From Rhodothermales bacterium (lineage in GTDB: Bacteria; Bacteroidota; Rhodothermia; Rhodothermales; JAHQVL01), in contig JAWKNW010000010.1 of the NCBI GenBank assembly GCA_041391505.1, positions 62,001-126,000 on the forward strand: DNA of 64,000 nt, given 5' to 3'. Shown piece after piece: positions 53,828 through 64,000 of this stretch. The translations under genes were made by a program, and so were the position numbers. The stretch's first letter is position 1. Each line of letters starts with the position of its first letter. Below the pieces are notes generated by a model, which was not told where the DNA came from, did no database searches, and saw only the letters and a list, made by a program, of their open reading frames with translations.

Positions 53828-56800
53828 CTATTGGCTGGGGATGTCGATCAATCGATTGTTTTCCGCCAGGTTGAGCATGATGGTGATCGGGTGGCGGGTG
53901 ACGGCCATCACGGCCGCCGGCAGGAAACGGGCGTAGGCGGTGTCATCCACCTGCGCCGGCTCCACGGCGCGCAGCCGCGCCTCATCCATCGTCTCGCGGA
54001 GGGTGTCGACGAGGTCGGCCCACGTCCATCCCCCGCTGAAGACCGGCGAGGCGGCCAGCAGGATCGTCTGGGGCGGCTCGCTGTTCGGGCGGTCGTAATG
54101 AAACGTCAGGCCGGTCGTCTCCTCTTTCGACGGCACGATCTCGGTCCACTCGTCCAGCAGGAGCCCGCATTGAGGCCGGCTGCGGTCGAATGGCGTCGCA
54201 AAATGGGCGGTATAGAGCAGCCGGTCGCCATCGAACACATAGTCTTCGGGGAACGGCATGGCCAGCCAGCGGTCGTCCGCCCGGTACGGCAGCTGGAGCG
54301 GCGTGAGCGCCGGCTCGGGCCGGCCGAAGGCGTCGGCGAGCAGGGTCGTCTGCTCCCAGTGTTTGATTTTTTCGCGGACGCGGGCGACGCCGTAGAGCCA
54401 GTCGTCGACCGGGAAGTCGAGATCGGGCCCGGCCGGGTCGACGAGGTGCGTCATCAGCACGTCGCGGTCGGTCCAGGCGTTGTGCAGCTCGTCCGCCTGT
54501 TCCTCGCCGAGGCTGAACTCGGGCACGACGACAAAGTCTTCCCCGAACAACTCCTTGCCGGCGCGGACGCGGGCGTCGGCGCGCCTCGCGAGGTCGGCTT
54601 CGGCGTTCGCCTCGTCGAGCGCCGCCTGCGCCACGGCGAGGCGGCGGGCGATCTCCGTGGCGAGGGAAGCGACCCGGATGCGCAGTTCCTGCACATAGCG
54701 GACGATGGCGTCTTCCTCCCCTTCCAGGTCGGGCGTCTGGATGTCGAACGCATCGACGGGCAGCAGCGCGGCGATCGCCTGGGCGAGGCCGCTCACCGTC
54801 ATGGGCGGCGCCGCGCGGAGGTTCTGGACATCCTGCAGGCGGGCGTCGAACGCGACGCGTTTCGGCTGGATGGCGAGCGCGTACGCGGCGCGGGTCGCCG
54901 GCCGCGGCGTGGTGTATTCGGTCGAGATCTGCGCCTCCGCCCGGGTCATCAGATCGACCCCCTCCTCCTCGCTGGACGCGGCGGCGGCGTCCGCCATGAG
55001 GTCGAGGTGCGCCGTCTGTTTCGCCGACCAGCGCATGGCCAGGTCGTCGAGCAGCGCCAGAAGCCCGGTGTAGCGCGTCTTGCGGCCCTGATACACGAAC
55101 CCCGGCGCGGCCTGTGTCATCCCGAACCGGCCGGCGGCGCTCGCAAGCGGCATAAAGCGGCCGGACCACAGGTCGACGCCGGCCAGCACTGCCGCCCGGT
55201 TGGCGACGGGATCCGCCAGCGACGCGTCGAGGTCGGCCAGGAGTTTGGTGAGGTCGTCGCCGGCGGCGGCGAGGAGTTCGGTGAGTTTTGCCTTCGGCCC
55301 GAGGATCCGGGCCTCATCCACCGATACGGACTTCGTGTCCGACCGCGTCGCCTCGTTGACCAGCGCGATGTCGGACGCATCGAGCGGGCGCGACCGCAGC
55401 AGCAGACCGCGGAGCCGCGCAGCATCGCGCCCACTTCGAAGAACGCATACCGCCCACCCGACGGGCGCGTCGTGTAGTCGATGCGGACGGCGATATCCGG
55501 GCGCAGCACCTGCGCGCCCACGACGTGCTGGACGATGCGGTCGTCCAGATCCGCCATCGCCTGATCGAGATCGGCATTGGCGCCGTAGAGCAGGTCGATG
55601 GGCTGCATGCCCAGATGCTGCTGGTTGACTTCCACGACGCGCTCGACACCGGCGGTGTCGACGTACCGGGCGTGGCAGACGACGGAGGCCGGATCCGGCA
55701 GGATGCCGTTCAGCCAGGCGTTCACCGCCGGCTCGGCCTCGGCGCGGGGCGTCACGGCGAGGAGGTTCGGGGATACGGTGCCGTCGAGGCCGGCCTGGAA
55801 GTGCAGCCCCACCCGATGCAACAGCGTCTGGCCGCTGCGGGGGGTCTGGACGACCTGCGGCTCGGGCGGGAAGGTGCCGCGCGCATACGCTTCGAGCGCG
55901 GCGCCCGTGCGGCCGTAGTTGCCCTGCACGGCCTGGTAGACGCCCTCCGCCATCGCGAGGTCGGCGACGGCGTCGTTCACGTCGAGCATCCGGTCGACCT
56001 CCTCGTTGATCGCCGCGAGCGCGCCGGCCGGGTTGGCCACGCCGAGCTCCGCCATCGTCGGCAGCGTCTTCCCGAACGGATACGTCCGCTGACCCGACGT
56101 GCGGATCTGCTCCGCCAGGGCGAGGCCGTCGATGACGTTGCGGGCCTCGACCGACTCGATGGCTTCGTCTTCGGTCTTCGTATCCTTGATCCGGCCCGAG
56201 GCCAGCGGAAACGCCTGGCGCAGGGCGTAGATCGCCACATCGATCTCCACATCGTGCCGGTCGTGCAACCCGCGCTCGAGCTGGTAGCCGAGCAGCGCCC
56301 CGAGCGTCTGGCCGTTGCGGATCCCCTCGATGACGCCGAGCGCCGCGCGGACGCGGGCGGACGAGAGGTTGACCTTCAGCGCGTCGGGCGTCGCCGGCGT
56401 GGCGTTGCTGATGTAGCCGTTGCGCAGCACCGCCGCCGTGATCGCATGATCGATCGAGGGGGCATGGATGTAGCCGCCGTTCGTACTGTCGCGCAAGAGC
56501 ACGGGCTCCTCCGCCGGCCTGAACACGTCGGTCAACTCGGCATCCAGCGTCACCGGCGTCAGCACCTTGTTCTCGGAGCGCACATTTTCCAGATAGCCGA
56601 ACGCGCCTACATAGACGCCGCGGCGAACCGGCGATTCCTCCTCCCCGCGATACCGCATCGACGCAACCTGGTAGTTCAGCATCCCCCACCGCCACGCGTC
56701 GAGCCGGTAGGTGACGAGGTCGAGGTGTTCGGCGAGGGCGCGTTCGAGCCGGGCCGTGGGCGTCGCGGCGAGGTGATCCAGCGCCTGGAGCTGTTCGGTC

Positions 56801-59448
56801 AGGTACCGCGTAGCGAACACGTCGCCGATGACGCGGGGGATGTAGTCCCCGACGAGCAAGACGTCGTCGTTCGTGATTGCCGGCTCCGCGCGGTAGAGGT
56901 ATTCGTACCGGCTCTCGCTCCGCTGCTCGAACTGGAGCGGTTTGCTGCGGGCGGCCGGCGCGGGCGTCACGGGCGTGCCGACATGGATGAAGCTCGGATC
57001 GAGCCGGGCGACGGCCAGCTGCTCGGCATTCAGCACCGCGAACTGTTCGTAGAGGCGGAGGCCGGCGTCGTAATAGCCCTGCTCGATCGCGTATTTGAGG
57101 AGGAGATAGAGCAGCGCGATCGGGCGCTTGTTGTCGGTGAACCCCTCCTGCTTGCGCACCCGGTCGAGCGACGTACGGGCCGCGTCGGCGAGCCATTCGA
57201 TGTAGTTTTTCCCATCGTCGGTATACGCCCGGATCGGGTCGACCTCGGAGAGCTTGACGTCGTCCACCACCGGGCCCGTCAGCTTGTTGGGCTCCTGGAG
57301 GAAAAACTTTTCGAGGATCTCGGGGGTGATGTCGCCCGTGTAGCCGAGCTTCGCGAGCAGATCCATCCCGGAGCGGGAGTACGAAAGCCAGAACGGGACG
57401 GACTGAAACCACGTCCAGAAACCCGCCAGCTTGAGGCGGTTGACGACCTCGTCGATGCTCTCGGCGTAGCGCTGGTAAAACTCGATGGACGACGGCGTGA
57501 GGCCCACGATGTCCAGCAGCAGCTGATGGGGGTCGCCAGCCTTGCCCACATAGGGCACCTTCGCCGCCATAGCCGCCCAGTCCACGCGCATCGCGCGCAG
57601 GATCTGGTCGAGGCGCTGCATGAACGCCCGGTACCCTTCGGGGTGTGCCACGCCGTCCGGTGTGCGCCATTTTCCATCCTTGAGCCAGCTGACGCGGCTG
57701 AAGGCGGTCGTCGGGAGGATGCCGTAGGGTTGATCGCCGATACGGATGGCCGGCGCCAGGCCCCGGCCCGTGACGAACTGGGTGAAGAACCACCGCGTCT
57801 CGGCGATCGTCTCGTCGCCGAACACCGGCTTCATCATCGTCTCCATGGTGTAGCCGAGCGTGGCCGGCCAGAGGACGGTGTTCATGGCGCGCGCCTCGCA
57901 CTGGTCGCGCCCGCGGCTGTTCGGCGTCCGGTCGAACGTGGCGAGGTCGAGCCCGAGCGTATCCGCCAGCCATTGACCGTCGAGCCGGGTCCGGAAGTCG
58001 GCGTCGTGGACGAGCGGCGTCCCGGCGAAGACCGTCTCGAAGGTCTCGTCGGCGTCCTCGTTTTCCGAGAAGGCCGAGCCAGCGCCCTCGGTGTTGTTCG
58101 TGGGCGAGCCGTTCGGCAGGATGCTGAATCCGTTGGTGCCCTGTTGATGATGCAGGAGCAGGTTCTGGATCAGACGCTGCCCATCGCCCTCGTCGGCGCT
58201 GAGGCGGACGCCGAGGACGAGCAGCTGGTCGAAGCCGGCCTGGGCGTCGAGCGACGAAAGCGGGATGCGAAACGCCATCCCGACGCGCACGGCCTCGTCA
58301 AAATCGACCATCCACTTCATCGGCTCCCCCACCACAATGTCGCCGTCCTCGAGCCGGAGCTGATCTTCCGGCGGCGCGAGCGGGTCGGGGCCGGCCACCA
58401 GCGGCGACGGTATCGGCTCGCCGAGCCGCTCGAGCACCACCTGGTTGTTCCGGTACCCGAGCAGCACGAACCGCTCGGGCAGGATGTCGACCCGTGGCGC
58501 CTGGGCCCAGGACTGCTGCTGGGTCGCGGTGGCTTCCACCGCCGGCAGATCGACCCACACCACCTGCACCGCGGCGTCGCTTTTCGCCTTCGTCGCCGGC
58601 GCGTCGGTCAGGTTGACCGGCGCATACTCCAGTGCAATAACGGAGGCCTGCTCGGCGCCGACGGCGGCTTTGAGGGTCGACTGCGCCGCGGCCACCGCGC
58701 CGGCCTCGCCGTCGGACCGCCAGATCGCCTCCCAGTACACGGCCGCCGGCCCGCGCTGGGCAGGCGGCAGCGGCGTCGCCGGGGCAATCGCCAGGACGAT
58801 GTCGTCCGCATCCGCCTTGGCCGGCCAGGCGGCGGCATCCGCCGGCCGGTACTGCTCGATCAGCCACGCCGCCCGGCCCGAGCCGAACGATCCCACCAGC
58901 GCCCGCCACGCCGATCGCTGCTGCTCCTCCACCCCGCCGGCCTTCGCCCAGTTGACCCAGAACAGCCGCGTGCTCTCGCGCTCGCTCTCGGAGAGGAACG
59001 ACTCGAACGTGTCCACCATGCACGTGTCCGGGTACACGCGCACCCAGAGCTGCGGCGCCGTCACCCCGTCCGACACCACCGTCTTGAACCGCGTCTCGAT
59101 CCGGACCGGAAACAGCATGAACGGCAGCGTCGCATCCTTCTGCCCGAGGTGCTGGCGCGGGTCGGAAAACGGCAGGAACTGTTCGAGCAGCAGCCCCTCC
59201 GCGGTCCGTATCCGATCCAGCGCGGCCGCCAGCTTGACGCCGGCGCCGGCCAGCTCCTTCTGCTCCGTCTCCAGGGCGTGCAGCCGCGCCTGGTGCGCCT
59301 CGCTCTCCGGGTCGAATACCCGGTCGAGGGCGGCCCGGGCCGCCTCGTTCTGCCGCTGCCGCTCCCGGTTGAGATGCAGCGACAACCGCGCCTGCTCCTT
59401 CTGGCGGCGCGTCTGTTCGAGATCGGTGCTGAGTTGATGGAAGGACAT
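53828..59448 (-). CDS. Giant uncharacterised protein (~1,871 aa), frameshifted near 55,420
   Basis: Two overlapping frames form one protein. Starting MSFHQLSTDLEQTRRQKEQA, the first ~1,340 residues contain an N-terminal coiled coil (about 1-90), LPFMLFPVRIETRFKTVV, LWVRVYPDTCMVDTFESFLS and YRPADAAAWPAKADADDIVL. They continue past RIGDQPYGILPTTAFSRVSW and GGYIHAPSIDHAITAAVLRN, losing sense after FFEVGAMLRG (about 55420). The other frame resumes at once with LRGLLLRSRPLDASDIALVN and stays meaningful to the end (ITIMLNLAENNRLIDIPSQ). The break coincides with an 8-base near-duplication CTGCGCGG/CTCCGCGG; removing one copy restores a continuous frame. It may be a sequencing error, a recent mutation or, less likely, recoding. 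No enzyme motif recognised. Confidence 0.7.
55415..55430 (-). other. Frameshift site in the giant gene
   Basis: On the coding strand, ATGCTGCGCGGCTCCGCGG precedes TCTGCTGCTGCGG. Deleting one of the adjacent 8-base near-repeats gives MLRGLLLRSRPLD without a frame change. No A/T-rich slippery heptamer is present. Confidence 0.6.
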
Positions 59449-59521
59449 GGCGATGGGCGATGGATGACGGTCGATGGTCGATCGTCATGGGTGAGGATCG
59501 TAACTGTCATTTTAACCAGGA

Positions 59522-59652
59522 TGTTATCTCGACCGAATCCCCGCATCCGCGGGGAGTAGCGGAGAGACCTCCCGCCGCCTGGCATGGTGCCAAACCCGAG
59601 GAGGTCTCTCCGCTTCGCGCCCACATGCGTGTGCGCTCCGGTCGAGATGACA
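59522..59652. repeat. REP-like palindromic element, copy 3
   Basis: 131 bp bounded by TGTTATCTCGACCG and CGGTCGAGATGACA, with CCCCGCATCCGCGGGG and AGCGGAGAGACCTCC paired with GGAGGTCTCTCCGCT inside. It lies in the 302-base gap between two giant genes. Confidence 0.9.
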
Positions 59653-59750
59653 TGGCGGTTTGAAATGGCATGGCGCTGATGGTTATACATTCAGACGATG
59701 CAGCATGCTTCGTCCCCGTCCTCTATCCTCCATTCACTATCGATTATCTG

Positions 59751-62700
59751 CTACACATCCGGCAGCATCTCCGAGGCGTGGACCCCGACGAGCACCGGCA
59801 CCTGATACAGGATGTAGGCCATCTCGGCGGCGCTGACGCTGGCATTCCAGGGGATCTGGATGTCCTCGTTGTGCTGGGCGACGAGTTGGGGCAGCGGCGA
59901 GCCGGCCGGCGCTTCCAGCGTCACCGCCGGCGGAGGCAGCGGCGCCAGGAAGGACCCGGGCGCGACGCCGACATCCGTCCACGACAGGTCGTTCCAGACA
60001 TTTTTGGTCCCTCCAGGCTCGCCATCCTGGTCCACATCCAGCCCGAAACGCGGCTCGCCGGGGCGCTCCTTGATGACGAAGAACCAGCCCGGATCGTCGG
60101 GATCTTCCTCGGTCTCGCCTTTCGCTTCCAGGGCCGTCAGGTCGAAGCCGAAGAAGTAGATGTCGGGATCCACTTTCGCTTCGTAGAGCGGCGTGCGGAT
60201 CTTGCTTTCGGGCGGATTCTCTTCTTCCGCCGGCGTGACGGCGATCAGCCGGCGCGGCTTCGTCTTGTCCGGTGTACCGTCGCCCTTTTTCTCCCACGCC
60301 GCGCGCTGCGCGTAGATGACGGCGGTCGGGTATTTCTTGAGCAGCTCGCCCCGGATGACCAGCACCAGCTCCTCCTCGTTTTCGCCGGGCTTCTCGCGGT
60401 TGTCGTGGTCGCCCAGGTTCGAGAACTTCGACCACCGGTGGATCGGCGGGATGTCGCGGAGCGATTCCTTCAGCGCCTCGGGGTCGGCGCCGGTGCGGTC
60501 CAGGAACGAGCTCACGTCCCAGAACTGGCGGAAGTAGCTCCCGCGCTGGTCGGTCGGGTACTCGCGCCAGAGCAGCTCGCGCCCGAACTCGTGGTTGAGG
60601 CCCACCATGTAGGATTCGATGAACCGCTGGTTGGTCTCGAGCAGCGAGATGCTATTTTCGGCGACGAACTGGATGTTGGGCAGGAAGAGTTCGGACGAGA
60701 GGTCGACGAGCGGCTTGTACATCGGGGTGTCGAACTCGGGGTAGGCCATCGCCTCCACGAACTGTTCGATCAGTTTGCCCTTGATGCGATCCGGGATGAT
60801 GACACGGACGAGCGTGCGCCGGGGGATGGTGACCGCCGGGTCGATCGACACGAACGTCTGCCGCGACACCGCCGGCAGATCCATCGGCACCGGCGTCGGC
60901 AGGGCCGACACCGCCTTGCTGGCCTGGATGAGCTCGAACGCCCCCGACAGGCCGGCCTTGAACCGCGTCGCCTCCGCGCTGTCGCTCCCGCCCCGCACCG
61001 GCTCGAACGCCGCGTCGATGGGCGTGAGGACGAAGTTCGGGCTTCGCGGCAGCGTGTTCACGGCATCGGGCGTCAGGCTGTCCTCGCCCAGCGTATCGGC
61101 CGCTTCCTGCTGCTCGATGACGCGGCCGGAGCGCTGGAAGAGCCAGAGCAGCCCGATCGCGACCGCCAGCGCGATGCCGGCGAGCGAACCGAGCCCCGGC
61201 GTGAGGCCGGCGAGGTCGGGACCGACGAACAGCAGGAGGAGAATCAGAATGATGAGCGCGATCGCCAGGAAGAGCCACCGGAGCCAGCGCGCGCGGCGGA
61301 GCCAGTCCAGCAGAAAACCCGGCAGCCCGGTCGGCTGCGCGGCGTCGGCGATCTGGTCGGGCGTGGGGAGCGACGGCGGCGTCACCTTGGGCGGCGCGGG
61401 GTGGATCTCGCCGGCGTTGATCCGGGAGACCATCGCCATCGGGCCGGCGCCGGCCGGGAAGCCGAGCTTCGTCACGGCGCGGCTCCGCGGGCGCGCGATG
61501 CGCCGCATCGGCGCGGCGACGACGGCGCGCGGCACCGGGCTGGCTTTCTGCACGAAGAAGCGCGTCTTGCCGTCGACGAGCACGCGGCGGTCGAGCGGGG
61601 CGGTGAGGGCGAAAAACTGGTCGGGCTGCTGCGCCTGTATGGGCTTGAGGTGCGTCTCGTACCACACCCACGACGTCTGCACCGCCAGCTGCGCCCACTT
61701 GATCTGCTGGTTGGCTTTCAGCACGTCGCCCACCTGTTTCCAGGCGGCCTCCATGTAGGTCTCCTGGTTTTGCTGGACGACCCTGGTCCCGAAGCCGGCG
61801 GCCGTCCGGAACCGCGGGTCGAGGTTGAGTTCGTGCACCCAGTTCCGGGTCTGCGGCAGCGGGTCGCCGGCGGGATCCTTGAGCAGCCGTTCGGTGAGGG
61901 CGTGCCACCGGCCGTAGAGCGGCGCGGTGATGAGCGGGTCCGGGTTGGTGCGGACGCTGTCCGGCAGGCCGGTGCCGGCGTTGGCCGCCGCGGCCGCCTG
62001 CCGGGCGTAATCGTCCGTCAGGTTGATGAACTCGGCCAGCCGCTGCTGGAAGACGTGCGGGTACGGCTCGTCCCAGTTTTCGTACTTCTGGACATCGGCC
62101 CGGTCTTCGTCGCCGAGCGTGTCTTCGGGGATCTGGAGCGCGCCGCCGAGCTTGAGGATGCCGCCGAGGTCGGCGTCGTCGATCCCCGGCAGGTTGACGC
62201 CCGGATCCTGCACATCCATCGGCCGGCGCCCGACGCGGCGGTCCATCGGCTGCGGCTTGAGGAGGCGGACGAGGTACTCGAAGTCCCCCACCGTGCTCGT
62301 CCGGAAATACCAGCGGTAGTAGTACGGGAACGAGGTGCCCTCGGGCCGGCCGGCGGCTTCCCAGGCCGAGGCCGTCGCGCCGGGCGCGGTTTCGGGGTCC
62401 ATGCCGAGGCCGGCGAGCCGACCCGTCTCGAAGACCGGCATCAGGAAGGCGTGATACCCGGTGTCGGGCTCGAGCTGGCGGGGGCACAGGATGCGGGAAT
62501 AGGCGAGGTCGGGGTCCTCGGCGAGCGTGTCCTCGAAGCCGTCGAGCACGGCGCCGTTTTCGTTGGCGCCGACGAACACATCGCCCGGCGCGGCGATCAG
62601 GCCGCGGTTGACGTGGACGTGCGCCCACGCCCAGAGGTCGCTCGCCTTCGGGAAGACGGTGAGGTCCTCGACGACGACGTACGGCAGCGGCCGGCCCGCG

Positions 62701-63119
62701 ACGCCCACGCCGTCGGTGAACTCGTCTTCCTTGAGCACGACGAGCATGATCCAGGGGCGCAGCCGGCTCTTCGTGGCCGCGTCGGGCGCGGCCGGCGTGT
62801 AGCGCCAGGGGAAGTCCTCGTCGTAGAAATCGATCCCCGGCAGGTAGTTCGTCTCGAAGTTGGTGATCCAGTTGCGCGGCTCGGTCTTGACGATGGCCTT
62901 CGCGTCGATGCCGACGATATCGCCCGGGCCGTAGAGCTGCACGGGTTTGACGATGTCCTGCACCTCATCCCCGCCGCCCGTCTTCTTCCCGGTGATGCGC
63001 AGGGTCACGTTGACGGTCGCGCGGCTGCTGCCGGCGGCGCCGTCGTCGGCCTGCGTGATCTGGTTGGCGATGCCCTGGCGCAGCCAGGGGAGGAACGTGT
63101 AGATGCCTAGCTTGCTCAT
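59751..63119 (-). CDS. Giant uncharacterised membrane protein (1,122 aa)
   Basis: A 1,122-residue protein starting MSKLGIYTFLPWLRQGIANQ, no signal peptide. Residues 1-600 include GPGDIVGIDAKAIVKTEPRN, NYLPGIDFYDEDFPWRYTPA, LRPWIMLVVLKEDEF and LPGIDDADLGGILKLGGALQ. Two hydrophobic helices sit near the centre (about 612-660: WLRWLFLAIALIILILLLLF and LAGIALAVAIGLLWLF), splitting two soluble halves. The C-terminal half has FVAENSISLLETNQRFIESY, GLNHEFGRELLWREYPTDQR and GSYFRQFWD. These blocks look conserved, but I know no named family for them. The start codon overlaps the stop of the upstream gene (ATGA), so the two are translated together. Confidence 0.75.
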   Translation of the reverse strand: MSKLGIYTFLPWLRQGIANQITQADDGAAGSSRATVNVTLRITGKKTGGGDEVQDIVKPVQLYGPGDIVGIDAKAIVKTEPRNWITNFETNYLPGIDFYDEDFPWRYTPAAPDAATKSRLRPWIMLVVLKEDEFTDGVGVAGRPLPYVVVEDLTVFPKASDLWAWAHVHVNRGLIAAPGDVFVGANENGAVLDGFEDTLAEDPDLAYSRILCPRQLEPDTGYHAFLMPVFETGRLAGLGMDPETAPGATASAWEAAGRPEGTSFPYYYRWYFRTSTVGDFEYLVRLLKPQPMDRRVGRRPMDVQDPGVNLPGIDDADLGGILKLGGALQIPEDTLGDEDRADVQKYENWDEPYPHVFQQRLAEFINLTDDYARQAAAAANAGTGLPDSVRTNPDPLITAPLYGRWHALTERLLKDPAGDPLPQTRNWVHELNLDPRFRTAAGFGTRVVQQNQETYMEAAWKQVGDVLKANQQIKWAQLAVQTSWVWYETHLKPIQAQQPDQFFALTAPLDRRVLVDGKTRFFVQKASPVPRAVVAAPMRRIARPRSRAVTKLGFPAGAGPMAMVSRINAGEIHPAPPKVTPPSLPTPDQIADAAQPTGLPGFLLDWLRRARWLRWLFLAIALIILILLLLFVGPDLAGLTPGLGSLAGIALAVAIGLLWLFQRSGRVIEQQEAADTLGEDSLTPDAVNTLPRSPNFVLTPIDAAFEPVRGGSDSAEATRFKAGLSGAFELIQASKAVSALPTPVPMDLPAVSRQTFVSIDPAVTIPRRTLVRVIIPDRIKGKLIEQFVEAMAYPEFDTPMYKPLVDLSSELFLPNIQFVAENSISLLETNQRFIESYMVGLNHEFGRELLWREYPTDQRGSYFRQFWDVSSFLDRTGADPEALKESLRDIPPIHRWSKFSNLGDHDNREKPGENEEELVLVIRGELLKKYPTAVIYAQRAAWEKKGDGTPDKTKPRRLIAVTPAEEENPPESKIRTPLYEAKVDPDIYFFGFDLTALEAKGETEEDPDDPGWFFVIKERPGEPRFGLDVDQDGEPGGTKNVWNDLSWTDVGVAPGSFLAPLPPPAVTLEAPAGSPLPQLVAQHNEDIQIPWNASVSAAEMAYILYQVPVLVGVHASEMLPDV

Positions 63120-64000
63120 GCCGCCATGCTCAGTTCAAATTGGGGGATCACATGCAGCGCGTCGGCCATCGCCGGGTCGCCGGCGACGGTCCGGTTCATG
63201 AACTCGCGCGCCTGCGCCTCGCTGGTGAATACGGCCTGCCCGTCGTACAGCGTGTTGGTGCTGTTGAAGGCCACCGCGTAGCCGTCCGTCCCCACCGCGA
63301 TCCGCTCGTCGAACGGCTGCAGCTGCTTCTTGTAGCTGTTCGAGAGGACGGATTTCGTGACCGCGTTGCCCCGCAAAAACAGGGTGAAGAGGCTGGATAG
63401 GAATTCGAACAGCGGAACGACGTACCGCTGGTAGTTCGTGTCGATGATGATGGTCTCGTAGCGGACGTTGCGCTCGGTGACCTTGCCGGTCTGGTAGGCC
63501 CGGTCGGCCGTGGCCAGTTCCAGCCCGCCGTGCTGCGGCTGGAACGCCGGCTTCGAGAGCTTCTCGGCGTCCTTGAAGTCCTGGTACTGCGCGATGGCGA
63601 ACGACGCGTCGACGTCCTTCACCTTCGCCAGCCCGCCCAGCGCCGTCACCGACACCGACTCGACGTCGCTCGGCTTCTGGCTGCCGATCTTGTTGAGCGT
63701 GATGTCGAACGGCACCGCCCGCTGGGCCACCGTCAGCGTCCCGACCGGATGCAGGACGAGGTCCGTCGTCCCCGCCGGCAGCGCGCGCAGCGCCACCTGG
63801 AGGCTGTTGGACGCCGGCACCGTCGCGGTCCAGTTGTCGATCTTGTCGAGTTCGCCCGACACGAGCGACATGACGGCGATCGGCGGCAGCGCGGTGTTCT
63901 CCGCCTCGCCCCAGGTGTAGTCGAAGTTGACCTTGATGGAGAAGAAGAGCAGCGACAGCTTGCCGTAGCCCTTCGCACGCCACGGCGACGTGCCCTCGAG
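63116..64000 (-). CDS. C-terminal part of a DUF6603-like giant protein, 5' end outside window
   Basis: The frame is open from base 64000 and 294 residues are visible. It begins WRAKGYGKLSLLFFSIKVNF and DYTWGEAENTALPPIAVMSL, then ASNSLQVALRALPAGTTDLV, LHPVGTLTVAQRAVPFDITL and NKIGSQKPSDVESVSVTALG. These match my memory of the C-terminal part of large DUF6603-domain proteins of bacteria and fungi, which are beta-rich and uncharacterised. An internal ATG at 63871 is not the true start, since homologous sequence extends upstream of it. The stop overlaps the next gene's ATG. It is the first visible gene of the giant-protein cluster; more members may lie beyond the window. Confidence 0.7.
   Translation of the reverse strand, partial: LEGTSPWRAKGYGKLSLLFFSIKVNFDYTWGEAENTALPPIAVMSLVSGELDKIDNWTATVPASNSLQVALRALPAGTTDLVLHPVGTLTVAQRAVPFDITLNKIGSQKPSDVESVSVTALGGLAKVKDVDASFAIAQYQDFKDAEKLSKPAFQPQHGGLELATADRAYQTGKVTERNVRYETIIIDTNYQRYVVPLFEFLSSLFTLFLRGNAVTKSVLSNSYKKQLQPFDERIAVGTDGYAVAFNSTNTLYDGQAVFTSEAQAREFMNRTVAGDPAMADALHVIPQFELSMAA

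Noticed and set aside
55525..63110. Very long plus-strand open frames (about 1,344 and 1,146 codons) opposite the giant genes
   Set aside because: They are Arg/Gly/Asp/His-rich mirror frames produced by the GC-rich third positions of the minus-strand genes, with no domain-like sequence or start context.
51786..64000. Phage tail or contractile injection system
   Set aside because: The large size and clustering suggested it, but no sheath, tube, baseplate, spike or AAA ATPase signature was seen in the visible genes.

Overview
The window is GC-rich (about 64% by eye), densely coded DNA from a member of the Bacteroidota/Rhodothermota group, most likely a Rhodothermales-type organism. The clues are two secreted beta-propeller proteins ending in type IX secretion sorting domains (YPNPF motifs), a carboxypeptidase-regulatory/TonB-dependent receptor, several beta-barrel proteins with aromatic C-termini, and many secreted or lipoprotein products. 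No rRNA, tRNA, CRISPR array, transposase or phage integrase was found.

Layout. 0-1.8 kb: end of an MFS transporter, then a triplicated repeat carrying terminators. 1.8-16.5 kb: envelope genes (PQQ-like and SBBP-like sorted proteins, a CsgG/FlgO-like lipoprotein with a beta-barrel partner), an HDOD regulator, rmuC, and a decayed isoquinoline-1-oxidoreductase gene. 16.5-18.2 kb: a K+ channel with RCK domains. 18.5-26.2 kb: a myo-inositol catabolic cluster (iolJ-like aldolase, iolB, iolC, iolD, iolG) with a universal stress protein gene inside it and an antisense four-helix-bundle gene inserted between iolB and iolC. 27.6-39.4 kb, all on the minus strand: a possible uptake-and-use operon made of a TonB-dependent receptor, a YnjBCD-like ABC importer, two glutamine-amidotransferase-fold proteins, a nucleoside-phosphorylase-family enzyme and an APH-family kinase, followed by PH-domain and radical SAM genes. 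39.7-51.5 kb: globin, nhaA, a phosphodiesterase-PA14 lipoprotein, a second HDOD protein, a run of secreted carbohydrate-related proteins (CBM9-like, NIPSNAP, DUF1080, polysaccharide deacetylase) and a hybrid sensor kinase. 51.8-64 kb: a cluster of very large uncharacterised proteins (637, about 1,871, 1,122 and at least 294 aa), one of them frameshifted.

The intergenic DNA is unusual. Most spacers hold degenerate arrays with a strict 7-base period. With few exceptions the G-rich form (AGGTTGC/GGATGCA) lies just 3' of a gene and the C-rich form (AACCTGC/ATCCTGC) just 5' of the next, both read on the gene's own strand, so many spacers could fold into hairpins. There are also three copies of a 130-bp palindromic REP-like element, a second palindromic element, and a 20-21 bp minisatellite inside the ABC operon.

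The best candidates for something undescribed are the giant-protein cluster at the right end, the receptor-importer-phosphorylase-kinase operon, and the polarised heptad arrays.
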